Shown in pieces: positions 1 to 6,791 of a stretch of 7,494 bases of DNA. Source of the DNA: Rhizobium sp. (GTDB lineage: Bacteria; Pseudomonadota; Alphaproteobacteria; Rhizobiales; Rhizobiaceae); NCBI GenBank assembly GCA_003501385.1, contig DNPN01000211.1, positions 34,136-41,629 of the forward strand, in the 5' to 3' direction. A program made the position numbers and the translations under genes. The notes under the pieces are model-generated. The model made no database searches. It had not been told where the DNA came from and worked only from the letters and a program-made list of their open reading frames with translations. The first letter of the stretch is position 1. Every line of letters starts with the position of its first letter.

Positions 1-1656
1 GAGCGCGGCATTACCATCAAGGCCCAGACCGTGCGTCTGCACTATAAGGCCAATGATGGTGAAACCTATGTGTTGAACCTGATCGACACCCCCGGCCACG
101 TTGACTTTGCCTATGAAGTGTCGCGTTCGCTCTCAGCCTGCGAAGGCTCACTGCTGGTGGTGGATGCCTCTCAGGGCGTGGAAGCGCAGACGCTGGCCAA
201 CGTCTATCAGGCCATCGATAACAACCACGAGATCGTCACCGTTCTCAACAAGATCGACCTGCCCGCCGCAGAGCCAGAGCGGATCAAGGAACAGATCGAG
301 GAAGTCATCGGCATTGATGCATCCGAAGCGGTGCTGATTTCGGCCAAGACCGGCCTTGGCATTCCCGACGTGCTGGAAGCCATCGTCAAGCAGCTTCCGC
401 CGCCAAAGAGCGAGCTGGGGGCCAAAGGCCCGCTGAAGGCGCTGCTGGTGGATAGCTGGTATGACACCTATCTCGGCGTTATGGTTCTGGTGCGCGTGAT
501 TGATGGCGTGTTGGCCAAGGGCCAGACCATCCGCATGATGGGCACGGATGCCAAATATCAGGTCGAGCGCGTTGGCGTTCTGACCCCGAAAATGCTGGCT
601 GTGGACAGCCTTGGACCGGGCGAAATCGGCTTTTTCACCGGATCGATCAAGGAAGTGGCCGACACCCGCGTGGGTGATACCATCACCGAAGACAAGCGCC
701 CAACGGCCACCATGCTGCCCGGCTTCAAGCCCGCCCAGCCCGTGGTGTTCTGTGGCCTGTTCCCGGTGGATGCGGCAGATTTTGAAGATCTGCGCTCGGC
801 CATGGGCAAGTTGCGCCTCAACGATGCGTCGTTCTCGTTTGAAATGGAAAGCTCGGCAGCGCTCGGCTTCGGCTTCCGTTGCGGCTTCCTCGGCCTTCTG
901 CATCTGGAAATCATTCAGGAGCGGCTGGAGCGTGAATTCGACCTCGATCTGATCGCGACGGCTCCTTCGGTTGTCTACAAGCTGTCGATGACGGATGGTT
1001 CAGAGCGCGAGCTGCACAATCCTGCCGATATGCCGGATGTGGTGAAAATCTCCGAAATTCATGAGCCATGGATCAAGGCCACGATTCTGACCCCGGATGA
1101 TTATCTTGGCGGTATTTTGAAACTGTGTCAGGACCGCCGCGGTATCCAGACCGAGCTGACCTATGTTGGCAAGCGCGCCATGCTGACCTATGAGCTGCCG
1201 CTCAATGAAGTGGTGTTCGATTTCTACGACCGTCTGAAGTCGATTTCCAAGGGCTATGCCTCGTTCGATTACCATCTGGATGGCCACCGCGAAGGCAATC
1301 TGGTGAAGATGTCGATCCTCGTCAACGGCGAGCCAGTGGATGCGCTCTCCATGATGGTTCACCGCATGGCAGCGGAAAAGCGTGGCCGTGAAATGTGCGA
1401 AAAGCTGAAAGAGCTGATTCCAAAGCACATGTTCAAAATCCCGATTCAGGCCGCCATCGGCAGCAACGTCATCGCCCGCGAAACCATCTCGGCCCTGCGC
1501 AAGGACGTGACCGCCAAGTGCTACGGCGGCGACGCCAGCCGTAAACGCAAGCTGCTGGATAAGCAGAAGGCGGGTAAAAAGCGGATGCGCCAGTTCGGCA
1601 AGGTCGAAATTCCGCAGGAAGCCTTTATCGCCGCTCTGAAAATGAGTGATGAGTGA
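1..1656 (+). CDS. lepA: Elongation factor 4 (LepA), 5'-truncated by the window edge
   Basis: Ribosome-associated translational GTPase, known to act on elongating or assembling ribosomes (back-translocation and initiation roles have been proposed). The frame is open from base 1, giving 551 visible residues before TGA at 1654-1656. The first visible residues, ERGITIKAQ, align to about residue 49 of E. coli LepA (599 aa), so only the P-loop end is missing. Visible G-domain motifs are DTPGH (visible residues 29-33), NKID (83-86) and SAK (114-116). The EF-G-like domains follow, including SSALGFGFRCGFLGLLH. The C-terminal 120 residues form the LepA-specific domain: GYASFDYHLDGH, IQAAIGSNVIARET, CYGGDASRKRKLL and the basic KQKAGKKRMRQ helix. 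A GTG at base 31 is in frame but lies inside the G domain and is not the start. Nothing looks broken. The gene faces the next one convergently across a perfect stem-loop. Confidence 0.98.
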   Translation, partial: ERGITIKAQTVRLHYKANDGETYVLNLIDTPGHVDFAYEVSRSLSACEGSLLVVDASQGVEAQTLANVYQAIDNNHEIVTVLNKIDLPAAEPERIKEQIEEVIGIDASEAVLISAKTGLGIPDVLEAIVKQLPPPKSELGAKGPLKALLVDSWYDTYLGVMVLVRVIDGVLAKGQTIRMMGTDAKYQVERVGVLTPKMLAVDSLGPGEIGFFTGSIKEVADTRVGDTITEDKRPTATMLPGFKPAQPVVFCGLFPVDAADFEDLRSAMGKLRLNDASFSFEMESSAALGFGFRCGFLGLLHLEIIQERLEREFDLDLIATAPSVVYKLSMTDGSERELHNPADMPDVVKISEIHEPWIKATILTPDDYLGGILKLCQDRRGIQTELTYVGKRAMLTYELPLNEVVFDFYDRLKSISKGYASFDYHLDGHREGNLVKMSILVNGEPVDALSMMVHRMAAEKRGREMCEKLKELIPKHMFKIPIQAAIGSNVIARETISALRKDVTAKCYGGDASRKRKLLDKQKAGKKRMRQFGKVEIPQEAFIAALKMSDE

Positions 1657-1666
1657 TTGATACTTG

Positions 1667-1705
1667 ATACCCTGCCGGTGGCGGAAAAAGCCACCGGCAG
1701 GGTAT
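1667..1705. terminator. Stem-loop between convergent lepA and DnaB-like gene
   Basis: Perfect 16-bp inverted repeat: ATACCCTGCCGGTGGC at 1667-1682 and its reverse complement at 1690-1705, with a 7-base GGAAAAA loop. It starts 10 bases after the lepA stop and ends 3 bases before the stop of the minus-strand gene, so it can serve both. Neither strand shows a clear T-run after the stem, so it may act as a 3'-end stabiliser rather than a classical intrinsic terminator. Confidence 0.75.
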
Positions 1706-1708
1706 ATA

Positions 1709-2422
1709 TCAGGCTATGTTTTGTAGCCGCGCTTGGCCGTTGTGCAGAAAAAGCGCTTTTGAGAAAATCCCGGTGTCCAGATAATTCGGCAGGCGAATAT
1801 CATCGATATCCGGTAACGCTTTGATTTTTGGATCAAATGATCGATCAATCTGAGAAATAAAGCCAAGAATGACGCCGTGTTGACGGGCGAAGTTCTGAAG
1901 GGCGTTCATTTGCTCTGAAAGCGCTGGTTCACTTCGTCGTTGATCGAGAATTTGCAGATAATCGATAACGGCAACCGTGCCACGGGGCGCATCAGCAAGG
2001 TGGCTGATGATGGAATCGGCGCAAATCCTGTCAGATGTGACGATCTCCAAAGCATGATCGGGCGTGGCCGTGCCATCCGCCAACACCTTCAAGCGCTCCT
2101 GGGTTTCCTGCTCTGTATATTCCAGCGTGAAGAACACAGCGCGCCTGCCATGACAGATGGCATCCAGCAGCAGTTTTAACCCCAACAAGGTTTTTCCCTG
2201 CCTTGGGCGTGATCCAAGCAGCAAGAGATCACCATCGGAGAGATGGGAGAGCAAGTCATTGATCGTTGGCTTTGTCTCCGCACGGGCAGAGAGAAGGCTC
2301 CAGCCGCCAAACCCTTCGCTTTGAGCAATGCGGTCCAATGCCATGTGGAGAGCAATATTCTCGTCCCGAGCCAATGTCTTGGCGCGGCGTTTCAGCTGAT
2401 AAATCGGCGATGATAGTTTCAT
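1709..2422 (-). CDS. Stand-alone DnaB-like (SF4, RecA-fold) ATPase
   Basis: A 237-residue protein with the motif set of the replicative helicase C-terminal domain. Walker A is GSRPRQGKT (residues 70-78; DnaB has xRPxxGKT). FFTLEYT (97-103) carries the likely catalytic glutamate, as in DnaB's SLEM. Walker B is VAVIDYLQIL (150-159), the hallmark DnaB IDYLQ form. ISQIDRS (189-195) matches DnaB's LSQLNR, and DIDDIRLPNYLDTG (205-218) sits where DnaB has DLRxSG. The DnaB N-terminal primase-binding domain is absent. A basic helical segment (residues 1-45, with LKRRAK and EGFGGWSLL) replaces it. The ORF stays open upstream to 2563, but I chose ATG at 2420-2422 because AGAGG (2430-2434) lies 7 bases before it and homology-like sequence begins there. 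Helicase activity is not shown; it could be a KaiC/RadA-like regulatory ATPase. It is divergent from the ABC-F gene. Confidence 0.82.
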   Translation of the reverse strand: MKLSSPIYQLKRRAKTLARDENIALHMALDRIAQSEGFGGWSLLSARAETKPTINDLLSHLSDGDLLLLGSRPRQGKTLLGLKLLLDAICHGRRAVFFTLEYTEQETQERLKVLADGTATPDHALEIVTSDRICADSIISHLADAPRGTVAVIDYLQILDQRRSEPALSEQMNALQNFARQHGVILGFISQIDRSFDPKIKALPDIDDIRLPNYLDTGIFSKALFLHNGQARLQNIA

Positions 2423-2642
2423 GTCAGAACCTCTATTCCGAGCTAGAAACGCAATCCCCTCCTTATGCGGCGCTCGAACAGATGGCTCGATCAGCAATGA
2501 ACCCCGTATGAAAAATACTTCCCCAATTGGAGGGAGGAGGCGCGGGCCAAGCCTGTGGCTCAATGTATGATGCGATTCGCGGCTTCAGGCAAGCGGCGGG
2601 ATGATTTAGGCAAGTGGTGATTTTAAGATCATAATTTATCTC
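2423..2642. other. Upstream region of the DnaB-like gene, no gene seen
   Basis: No convincing coding sequence on either strand. On the minus strand it holds the AGAGG ribosome binding site of the DnaB-like gene (2430-2434). It also has a small inverted repeat, GTAT-GAAAA-ATAC (2506-2518), and the palindrome CCAATTGG (about 2523-2530). I could not pick a minus-strand promoter with confidence. A minus-strand frame that would extend the DnaB-like protein to 2563 lacks a good ribosome binding site and looks unlike protein. Confidence 0.5.
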
Positions 2643-2671
2643 TTGCCGTCCCAAAGGCTTGCCGCTATTTT
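2643..2671 (+). promoter_or_regulatory. Candidate sigma-70-type promoter for the ABC-F leader
   Basis: TTGCCG (2643-2648) and TATTTT (2666-2671) are separated by 17 bases. Each matches four of six consensus positions. A start near 2678 would give a 5' UTR of about 28 bases before the small leader ORF, and about 250 bases before the ABC-F start. This is a pattern match only. Confidence 0.4.
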
Positions 2672-2705
2672 GAAGTTACAACTCTGAAAGAGAAAGGAGG
2701 GTCAC

Positions 2706-2780
2706 GTGAAAAATTTCTATTTCCGGTTTTACCGGCAACGTGGCCCCGTCAACGCCCTGCAAATGCGTTTGCAGGGCTGA
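2706..2780 (+). CDS. Putative 24-aa leader peptide upstream of the ABC-F gene
   Basis: A short ORF beginning GTG (2706-2708) and ending TGA (2778-2780). A perfect AAGGAGG Shine-Dalgarno sequence lies at 2694-2700, five bases before the start, the best ribosome binding site in the window. The product begins MKNFYFRFYRQR and ends ALQMRLQG. It is aromatic and arginine rich, with no signal peptide or known domain. RQR at residues 10-12 fits the R/K-x-R/K pattern of macrolide-dependent arrest peptides, although that pattern is common. The last codons lie inside a 10-bp hairpin (2754-2777), and codons 9-14 can pair with sequence just before the ABC-F ribosome binding site. I infer a regulatory leader peptide whose translation state controls the downstream ABC-F gene. 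The alternative is a chance ORF, but the Shine-Dalgarno match and overlapping structures argue against that. Confidence 0.65.
   Translation: MKNFYFRFYRQRGPVNALQMRLQG
2754..2777 (+). promoter_or_regulatory. Perfect hairpin overlapping the leader ORF stop region
   Basis: GCCCTGCAAA (2754-2763), loop TGCG, TTTGCAGGGC (2768-2777): a 10-bp perfect stem ending one base before the leader TGA. There is no T-run after it, so it is unlikely to terminate by itself. A ribosome that reaches the leader stop would open it, which fits a translation-coupled switch. Confidence 0.6.
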
Positions 2781-2819
2781 CCAAAATCCGTTTCAACGGT
2801 CTGGTCTGCCCTTTGTGGC

Positions 2820-2862
2820 GGCAGCGCTTGAGCTATTCGCTTGAAGCGTCTGCCATATGTTT
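2820..2862 (+). terminator. Candidate attenuator hairpin in the ABC-F leader
   Basis: GGCAGCGCTT (2820-2829) pairs with AAGCGTCTGCC (2844-2854): ten pairs with a single bulged T. The loop can close further through AGC/GCT. ATATGTTTT follows at 2854-2862, a weak T-run. CTGCC at 2806-2810 can pair with the same GGCAG (2820-2824), so a competing antiterminator-like helix is possible. Without a strong T-run, termination here is only plausible. Confidence 0.45.
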
Positions 2863-2926
2863 TCACCGCAGTGATGTTGGCTGAGGCCACGTCCGGTTAT
2901 CCTGCGGAATGGACCAGAGGTTTCCT

Positions 2927-4450
2927 ATGTCTCTTATCAATCTTCGCGATCTTGGCGTTGTGCTGGCGCAGCCGTTGTTTTCCAAACTCAATCTCACGAT
3001 TAATGCAGGAGACCGGATTGGTCTTGTGGCCGCCAATGGGCGCGGCAAATCCACCCTGTTGCGCTGCATCGCGGGCACATTTGAGCCGAGCGAAGGCGAG
3101 ATTACCAAAGCACGCGGATTAACAGTTGGCACTGTCGAGCAAAACATTCCGCCTGCGCTGTATGAGCTCTCCTTTTATGATGCGGTTTTGAGCAGTCTTT
3201 CGCAAGATCAGGCCGAGATGGAAAGCTGGCGGGTGGATGTTGTGCTGGAAGAGCTGGATGTTCCAGAAGAATTCCGCCATCGGCCCGTTAAAGCCCTCAG
3301 CGGCGGCTGGCAGCGGTTGATGTTGCTGGCGCGGGTCTGGGTCACTGAGCCTGACGTGTTGATGCTGGATGAGCCAACCAACCATCTTGATCTTGGCAAG
3401 ATTGCCGCACTTGAAGCGTGGCTGAATGCTCTGCCCCGCGATATGCCGGTTATTCTCGCAAGCCACGACCGCGCTTTTCTGGATGCCATCACCAATAAAA
3501 CGCTGTTTTTGCGACCAGAGAACAGCGCGGTGTTTGCCTTGCCCTATTCAAAGGCGCGGGTTGAGCTGGATCAGCTTGATGCCACCGACGCCCGCCGCTT
3601 TGAGCGGGATATCAAAACCGCAGAGCAATTGCGCAGGCAGGCGGCGAAGCTGAAAAACATTGGCATCAATTCCGGCAGTGATCTGCTGGTGGTCAAGACC
3701 AAGCAATCGAAAGAGCGGGCCGCAAAGCTGGAAGAGGCCGCAAAGCCTGCTCATCTGGAACGATCCGCAGGGAACATCAAGCTCGCCAATCGCGGCACCC
3801 ATGCCAAAGTGCTGATCACGCTGGACAATGTGGATGTGTGCACGCCGGATGGCACCTTGCTGTTTCGCACCGGACAGCAATTTCTCTGCCAAGGGGATCG
3901 CATTGTGCTGCTTGGCGCCAATGGGGCTGGAAAATCCCGGCTGATCAGCCTGATCCGTAATGCGATTGCCAAGCCTGAGGCCGCAGCGGCGATCAAGATA
4001 ACCCCGTCACTGGTGCTGGGCTATAGCGATCAAGCGCTGGCCGATCTCAACGGTCGCCTTACACCGATGCAAACCATTATTTCCCGGTTTGATATCGGTG
4101 ATCAAAAGGCTCGATCCCTGTTGGCCGGTGCTGGTATGACGCTGGAGATGCAGGCGCGTCCGGTGGAGCGCTTGTCGGGTGGGCAGAAGGCGCGCCTCGC
4201 CATGCTGGTGCTGCGGTTGGCCAATCCCAATTTCTATCTGTTGGATGAGCCAACCAACCATCTCGACATTGAGGGGCAGGAGGCACTGGAAGCGGAGTTG
4301 ATGGCCCATCAGGCCAGTTGCCTGCTGGTATCACATGATCGCAGCTTTGTGCGGGCGGTTGGCAATCGGTTCTGGATTGTTGAGCGTAAACGACTTCTGG
4401 AAGTCGATAGTCCGGAGGACTTTTTTTCGCAGCTGGCGTCTCTTTCCTGA
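2927..4450 (+). CDS. ABC-F family ATPase (ribosome-associated, no membrane domain)
   Basis: A soluble 507-residue protein with two ABC ATPase domains on one chain, the plan of ABC-F translation factors (EttA, Uup, antibiotic-resistance Msr/Vga/Lsa types). These bind the ribosomal E site. Domain 1 has Walker A AANGRGKST (35-43), signature LSGGW (124-128), Walker B VLMLDEPTNHLD (144-155) and H-loop SHD (179-181). Domain 2 has GANGAGKSR (330-338), LSGGQ (416-420), FYLLDEPTNHLD (436-447) and SHD (469-471). Both catalytic glutamates (149, 441) are present. The charged interdomain linker, about 195-295, has a KNIGINSGSD tip. It is too short overall for EttA and lacks the Uup C-terminal coiled coil, so the subclass is unknown. 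ATG at 2909 is in frame, but ATG 2927 has AGAGG (2916-2920) six bases upstream and was chosen. A structured leader precedes it, suggesting inducible expression. Confidence 0.93.
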   Translation: MSLINLRDLGVVLAQPLFSKLNLTINAGDRIGLVAANGRGKSTLLRCIAGTFEPSEGEITKARGLTVGTVEQNIPPALYELSFYDAVLSSLSQDQAEMESWRVDVVLEELDVPEEFRHRPVKALSGGWQRLMLLARVWVTEPDVLMLDEPTNHLDLGKIAALEAWLNALPRDMPVILASHDRAFLDAITNKTLFLRPENSAVFALPYSKARVELDQLDATDARRFERDIKTAEQLRRQAAKLKNIGINSGSDLLVVKTKQSKERAAKLEEAAKPAHLERSAGNIKLANRGTHAKVLITLDNVDVCTPDGTLLFRTGQQFLCQGDRIVLLGANGAGKSRLISLIRNAIAKPEAAAAIKITPSLVLGYSDQALADLNGRLTPMQTIISRFDIGDQKARSLLAGAGMTLEMQARPVERLSGGQKARLAMLVLRLANPNFYLLDEPTNHLDIEGQEALEAELMAHQASCLLVSHDRSFVRAVGNRFWIVERKRLLEVDSPEDFFSQLASLS

Positions 4451-4453
4451 GAC

Positions 4454-4492
4454 ATATTGGGGGGCCGGTTGATGAAACCGGACCCCCAATAT
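4454..4492. terminator. Hairpin between convergent ABC-F and chemoreceptor genes
   Basis: ATATTGGGGG then CCGGTT (4454-4470) pairs with AACCGG then CCCCCAATAT (4476-4492). Sixteen of seventeen positions pair, with one G/A mismatch at 4464/4482 and a five-base loop. It begins 4 bases after the ABC-F stop and lies 47 bases from the chemoreceptor stop. There is no long T-run, although the A/T base of the stem helps in both directions. Confidence 0.75.
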
Positions 4493-4539
4493 CATTAATC
4501 GCATAGGAAACATGCCGTTTTAGGTATCAGTGCCGGAAA

Positions 4540-6495
4540 TCAGAATTCCTGCCAGTTCTCTCCTGCTGCTGCCGCGGCGGTGCTGCCACCGCCAAGCCCC
4601 ACGGCTCCGGCCACCTTGGCCATCATGCGTCGTGCGGGAGATGCAACAGGTTTGTGGTCTGCTTTCGCAGGCTCTGGCCTGCGGGTTGCTGGCGCACTAT
4701 TGCCCTGATCCACCCGGAAGCCGGAGATGATGTCGCGCAGGCGCTTGACCTCGCCAGCCAGCGCAGCACTGGCAGCGGTGGATTCTTCCACCATGGCGGC
4801 GTTCTGCTGGGTCACCTGGTCCATCTGATTTACGGCGGTGTTGACTTCCGCCAGACCAACCGACTGCTCTTTGGCCGAGGTGGCAATGGCATCCAGCTGG
4901 GTGTTGATAACAACCACCTGTTCTTCGATATGCTTGAGCGCTTCGCCGGTTTCCTGCACAAGCTTGACGCCCGCGCTGACTTCATCACCGGAATTGCGGA
5001 TCAGCCCCTTGATTTCCTTGGCGGCCTGGGCAGAGCGTTGGGCCAGCTCACGCACTTCCTGCGCCACCACGGCAAAGCCTTTGCCTGCCTCGCCAGCACG
5101 GGCGGCTTCAACGCCCGCATTCAGCGCCAGAAGGTTGGTCTGAAAGGCGATTTCGTCGATCACGCCAATGATATTGGAAATCTGGCTTGAGGATTGTTCA
5201 ATTCGCTGCATGGCCGTCACAGCGTTAGAGACCACTTCGCCAGAACGGCGTGCCGATTTGTTGGCTTCAATGGCAATGTGGCGGGCCTCTTCCGTGCGCT
5301 TGGAAGAATTGGCGACATTGGTGGTGATTTGGTCCAGTGCAGCTGCGGTTTCTTCAAGAGATGCCGCCTGTTGCTCGGTACGCTTGGAGAGATCCTCGGC
5401 ACTCTGGCTGATTTCCCGTGCGCCACCATCAATCGATCCCGTTGCATCGGCAACCGAGCGCAATGTTTCAGCCAGCTGGCCAACAGCCGTGTTGAAATCT
5501 GAGCGAAGGCTCTCAAAATCACCGGCAAATTGCTGGGTTAGCCGGAAGGTCAGATCGCCTTGCGAAAGATGCTTCAGCCCATCTGCCAGTCCTGATGTGG
5601 CTTGCGCCATATCTTGCGCCCGTTGGCGGTCGGCTTCGGCAGCCCGCGCGCGCTCGGCTTCACTGGTTGAGCGGTTCAGTTCGGCCTCACGCTCCAATTC
5701 GCGAGCGCGCAATCCATTATCCTTGAACACCTGAACAGCCTTGGCCATGCTGCCAACTTCGTCGCGGCGTTCCAAACCATCAACATTGACAGTCAGATCG
5801 CCATTGGCAAGCACGCCCATTTTGGTCGACAAATCGCTGATCGGCTTCACAAGCCATGCGCGGATGGCAATAAAGCCCAGAATCAGAACCATCAGCAGGC
5901 CAGCACCAACTGCACTCAGAGATGCGACAATTGTGCTATTGGTGACGGATGACAGGTCATCACTCCGTTTTGAGGATGCATCGACCACTCCGGTGGTTAT
6001 CGTCGTAAACTTCGGAGAAATGACGGCAAAAAGTGGCTGGCATTGTTTCAGATAGATCTTTTGCGATGCCTTGATGTCTTCGTCGCTTGTTGCCGACCGA
6101 CCGGCTGCTATAGCGGCGGCACAACTCTCATTGATGATCTTCAGGCCTTCGTCTTTAAGCTGAACGATATCTGATCTGCCAGGAAGGGCTTTGGCGACAA
6201 GGTCCATGTAATTGACAAAACTGCTCATGGAATTCTTGAGATCCTTCTCGGACTTCTCATTCAACTCCGCCGTGTCAGACATCATCAAATCGCCCATCGC
6301 GGCACGGGCTCCCTGAAGGCTTCGGTTGGAGCGCGCAAGATACAGCGCAGCCGTGGCCTCTTGATCTAGCAGGGCGCTGTAATTGCTATCAATGTCAGAC
6401 ATCTTCGCGCCTGAGTATAGCGCCATACCCACAGAAAACAGCCCGAAACAAGCCATAATGCAGAGAAATTTGCCGATGATCGATACGTTCTTCAC
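4540..6495 (-). CDS. Methyl-accepting chemotaxis protein with tandem HAMP domains
   Basis: A 651-residue transmembrane chemoreceptor that controls the CheA kinase. TM1 is about residues 9-28. A helical periplasmic sensor of about 155 residues follows (four-helix-bundle type, with cysteines at 125 and 152). TM2 is about 188-213. HAMP 1 (about 211-262) is followed by a charged coiled coil and a second HAMP (about 298-345). The cytoplasmic hairpin has methylation-type stretches EQQAASLEETAAAL (374-387) and TQQNAAMVEESTAAS (562-576). The conserved tip, EIAFQTNLLALNAGVEAARA (448-467), binds CheA/CheW. A Pro/Ala-rich tail ends in NWQEF, an xWxxF pentapeptide like the NWETF that tethers CheR/CheB. 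The start is GTG (6493-6495), with GGAGG eight bases upstream. The ligand cannot be read from sequence. The gene is apparently monocistronic, with a long upstream region. Confidence 0.96.
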   Translation of the reverse strand: MKNVSIIGKFLCIMACFGLFSVGMALYSGAKMSDIDSNYSALLDQEATAALYLARSNRSLQGARAAMGDLMMSDTAELNEKSEKDLKNSMSSFVNYMDLVAKALPGRSDIVQLKDEGLKIINESCAAAIAAGRSATSDEDIKASQKIYLKQCQPLFAVISPKFTTITTGVVDASSKRSDDLSSVTNSTIVASLSAVGAGLLMVLILGFIAIRAWLVKPISDLSTKMGVLANGDLTVNVDGLERRDEVGSMAKAVQVFKDNGLRARELEREAELNRSTSEAERARAAEADRQRAQDMAQATSGLADGLKHLSQGDLTFRLTQQFAGDFESLRSDFNTAVGQLAETLRSVADATGSIDGGAREISQSAEDLSKRTEQQAASLEETAAALDQITTNVANSSKRTEEARHIAIEANKSARRSGEVVSNAVTAMQRIEQSSSQISNIIGVIDEIAFQTNLLALNAGVEAARAGEAGKGFAVVAQEVRELAQRSAQAAKEIKGLIRNSGDEVSAGVKLVQETGEALKHIEEQVVVINTQLDAIATSAKEQSVGLAEVNTAVNQMDQVTQQNAAMVEESTAASAALAGEVKRLRDIISGFRVDQGNSAPATRRPEPAKADHKPVASPARRMMAKVAGAVGLGGGSTAAAAAGENWQEF

Positions 6496-6558
6496 GTGAG
6501 TTTCCTCCCTTGGAGCGCTGTGCTTGTCGAAAAATCATCGGCAACAACTGAGGGGAAG

Positions 6559-6579
6559 CGGATACCTTTCGGGTAGCCG
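6559..6579 (-). promoter_or_regulatory. Hairpin in the chemoreceptor 5' UTR or upstream region
   Basis: On the minus strand CGG-C-TACC, loop CGAAA, GGTA-T-CCG: seven pairs with one C/T mismatch. It lies about 64 bases before the GTG start. I do not recognise it as a known riboswitch; it may be a simple leader structure. Confidence 0.35.
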
Positions 6580-6775
6580 GGTCTTCTTGGATGCCTCAAT
6601 TCAACTTTCGATAGTTTTTTTACCCACAGCAATTTAGATGTTGGAAATATATCGATGGCAAATTAATTTTTCCCTAATTTAGATTTTAATGAGAATTTCA
6701 TTTGTGAATTCTTAACCAAGAGGTGTATTCAAAGAAAAAAATTCTTTCATTGGTAGAATTGTGCTCGAAATAAGA

Positions 6776-6791
6776 ATCATTTCAAAATGAT
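6776..6791. repeat. 16-bp palindrome, possible operator
   Basis: ATCATTT-CA-AAATGAT, a perfect dyad with seven-base arms, about 280 bases upstream of the chemoreceptor start. The half-site TGAT/ATCA resembles many regulator sites, including Fur-type ones. No regulator can be named. Confidence 0.35.

Larger units (their letters stand above)
2731..2897 (+). promoter_or_regulatory. Long-range RNA helix joining the leader ORF to the ABC-F 5' region
   Basis: ACCGGCAACGTGGCC (2731-2745, inside the leader ORF) can pair with GGCCACGTCCGGT (2885-2897): eight continuous pairs, a two-base CA bulge and five more pairs. The closing helix encloses hairpins at 2754-2777 and 2820-2854 and ends 19 bases before the ABC-F Shine-Dalgarno sequence. 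The ACCGG of the left arm can instead pair locally with CCGGT at 2723-2727, giving two exclusive folds. A ribosome on the leader ORF would melt the left arm. No folding program was run. Confidence 0.5.

Noticed and set aside
148..903. 251-codon minus-strand open frame opposite lepA
   Set aside because: It lies fully antisense to clear lepA coding sequence, and its composition (many His, Arg, Gln) is what a reversed coding frame gives.
2423..2563. Longer N-terminus for the DnaB-like protein
   Set aside because: The extra 47 residues look like translated non-coding DNA, while ATG at 2422 has a well-spaced AGAGG.
2463..2654. 63-codon minus-strand frame upstream of the DnaB-like gene
   Set aside because: No ribosome binding site and no recognisable protein character.
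2841..3122. 93-codon plus-strand frame with TTG start overlapping the ABC-F gene
   Set aside because: It has no Shine-Dalgarno sequence, starts inside the attenuator-like hairpin and runs out of frame through the first ABC domain.
4654..5734. Long plus-strand frames (178 and 188 codons) opposite the chemoreceptor
   Set aside because: They are antisense to unmistakable chemoreceptor domains. No ribosome binding site or protein-like motif supports them.
6559..6600. Cyclic-di-GMP (GEMM) riboswitch before the chemoreceptor
   Set aside because: The hairpin lacks the conserved GEMM sequence blocks; only a simple stem-loop is visible.
6663..6677. CtrA-like site TTAA-N7-CTAA
   Set aside because: One mismatch to TTAA-N7-TTAA in a very AT-rich block is expected by chance; there is no other support.
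6640..6685. Sigma-28-type chemotaxis promoter on the minus strand
   Set aside because: TAAA and GCCATCGATA are present, but the spacing and the -10 sequence do not fit.
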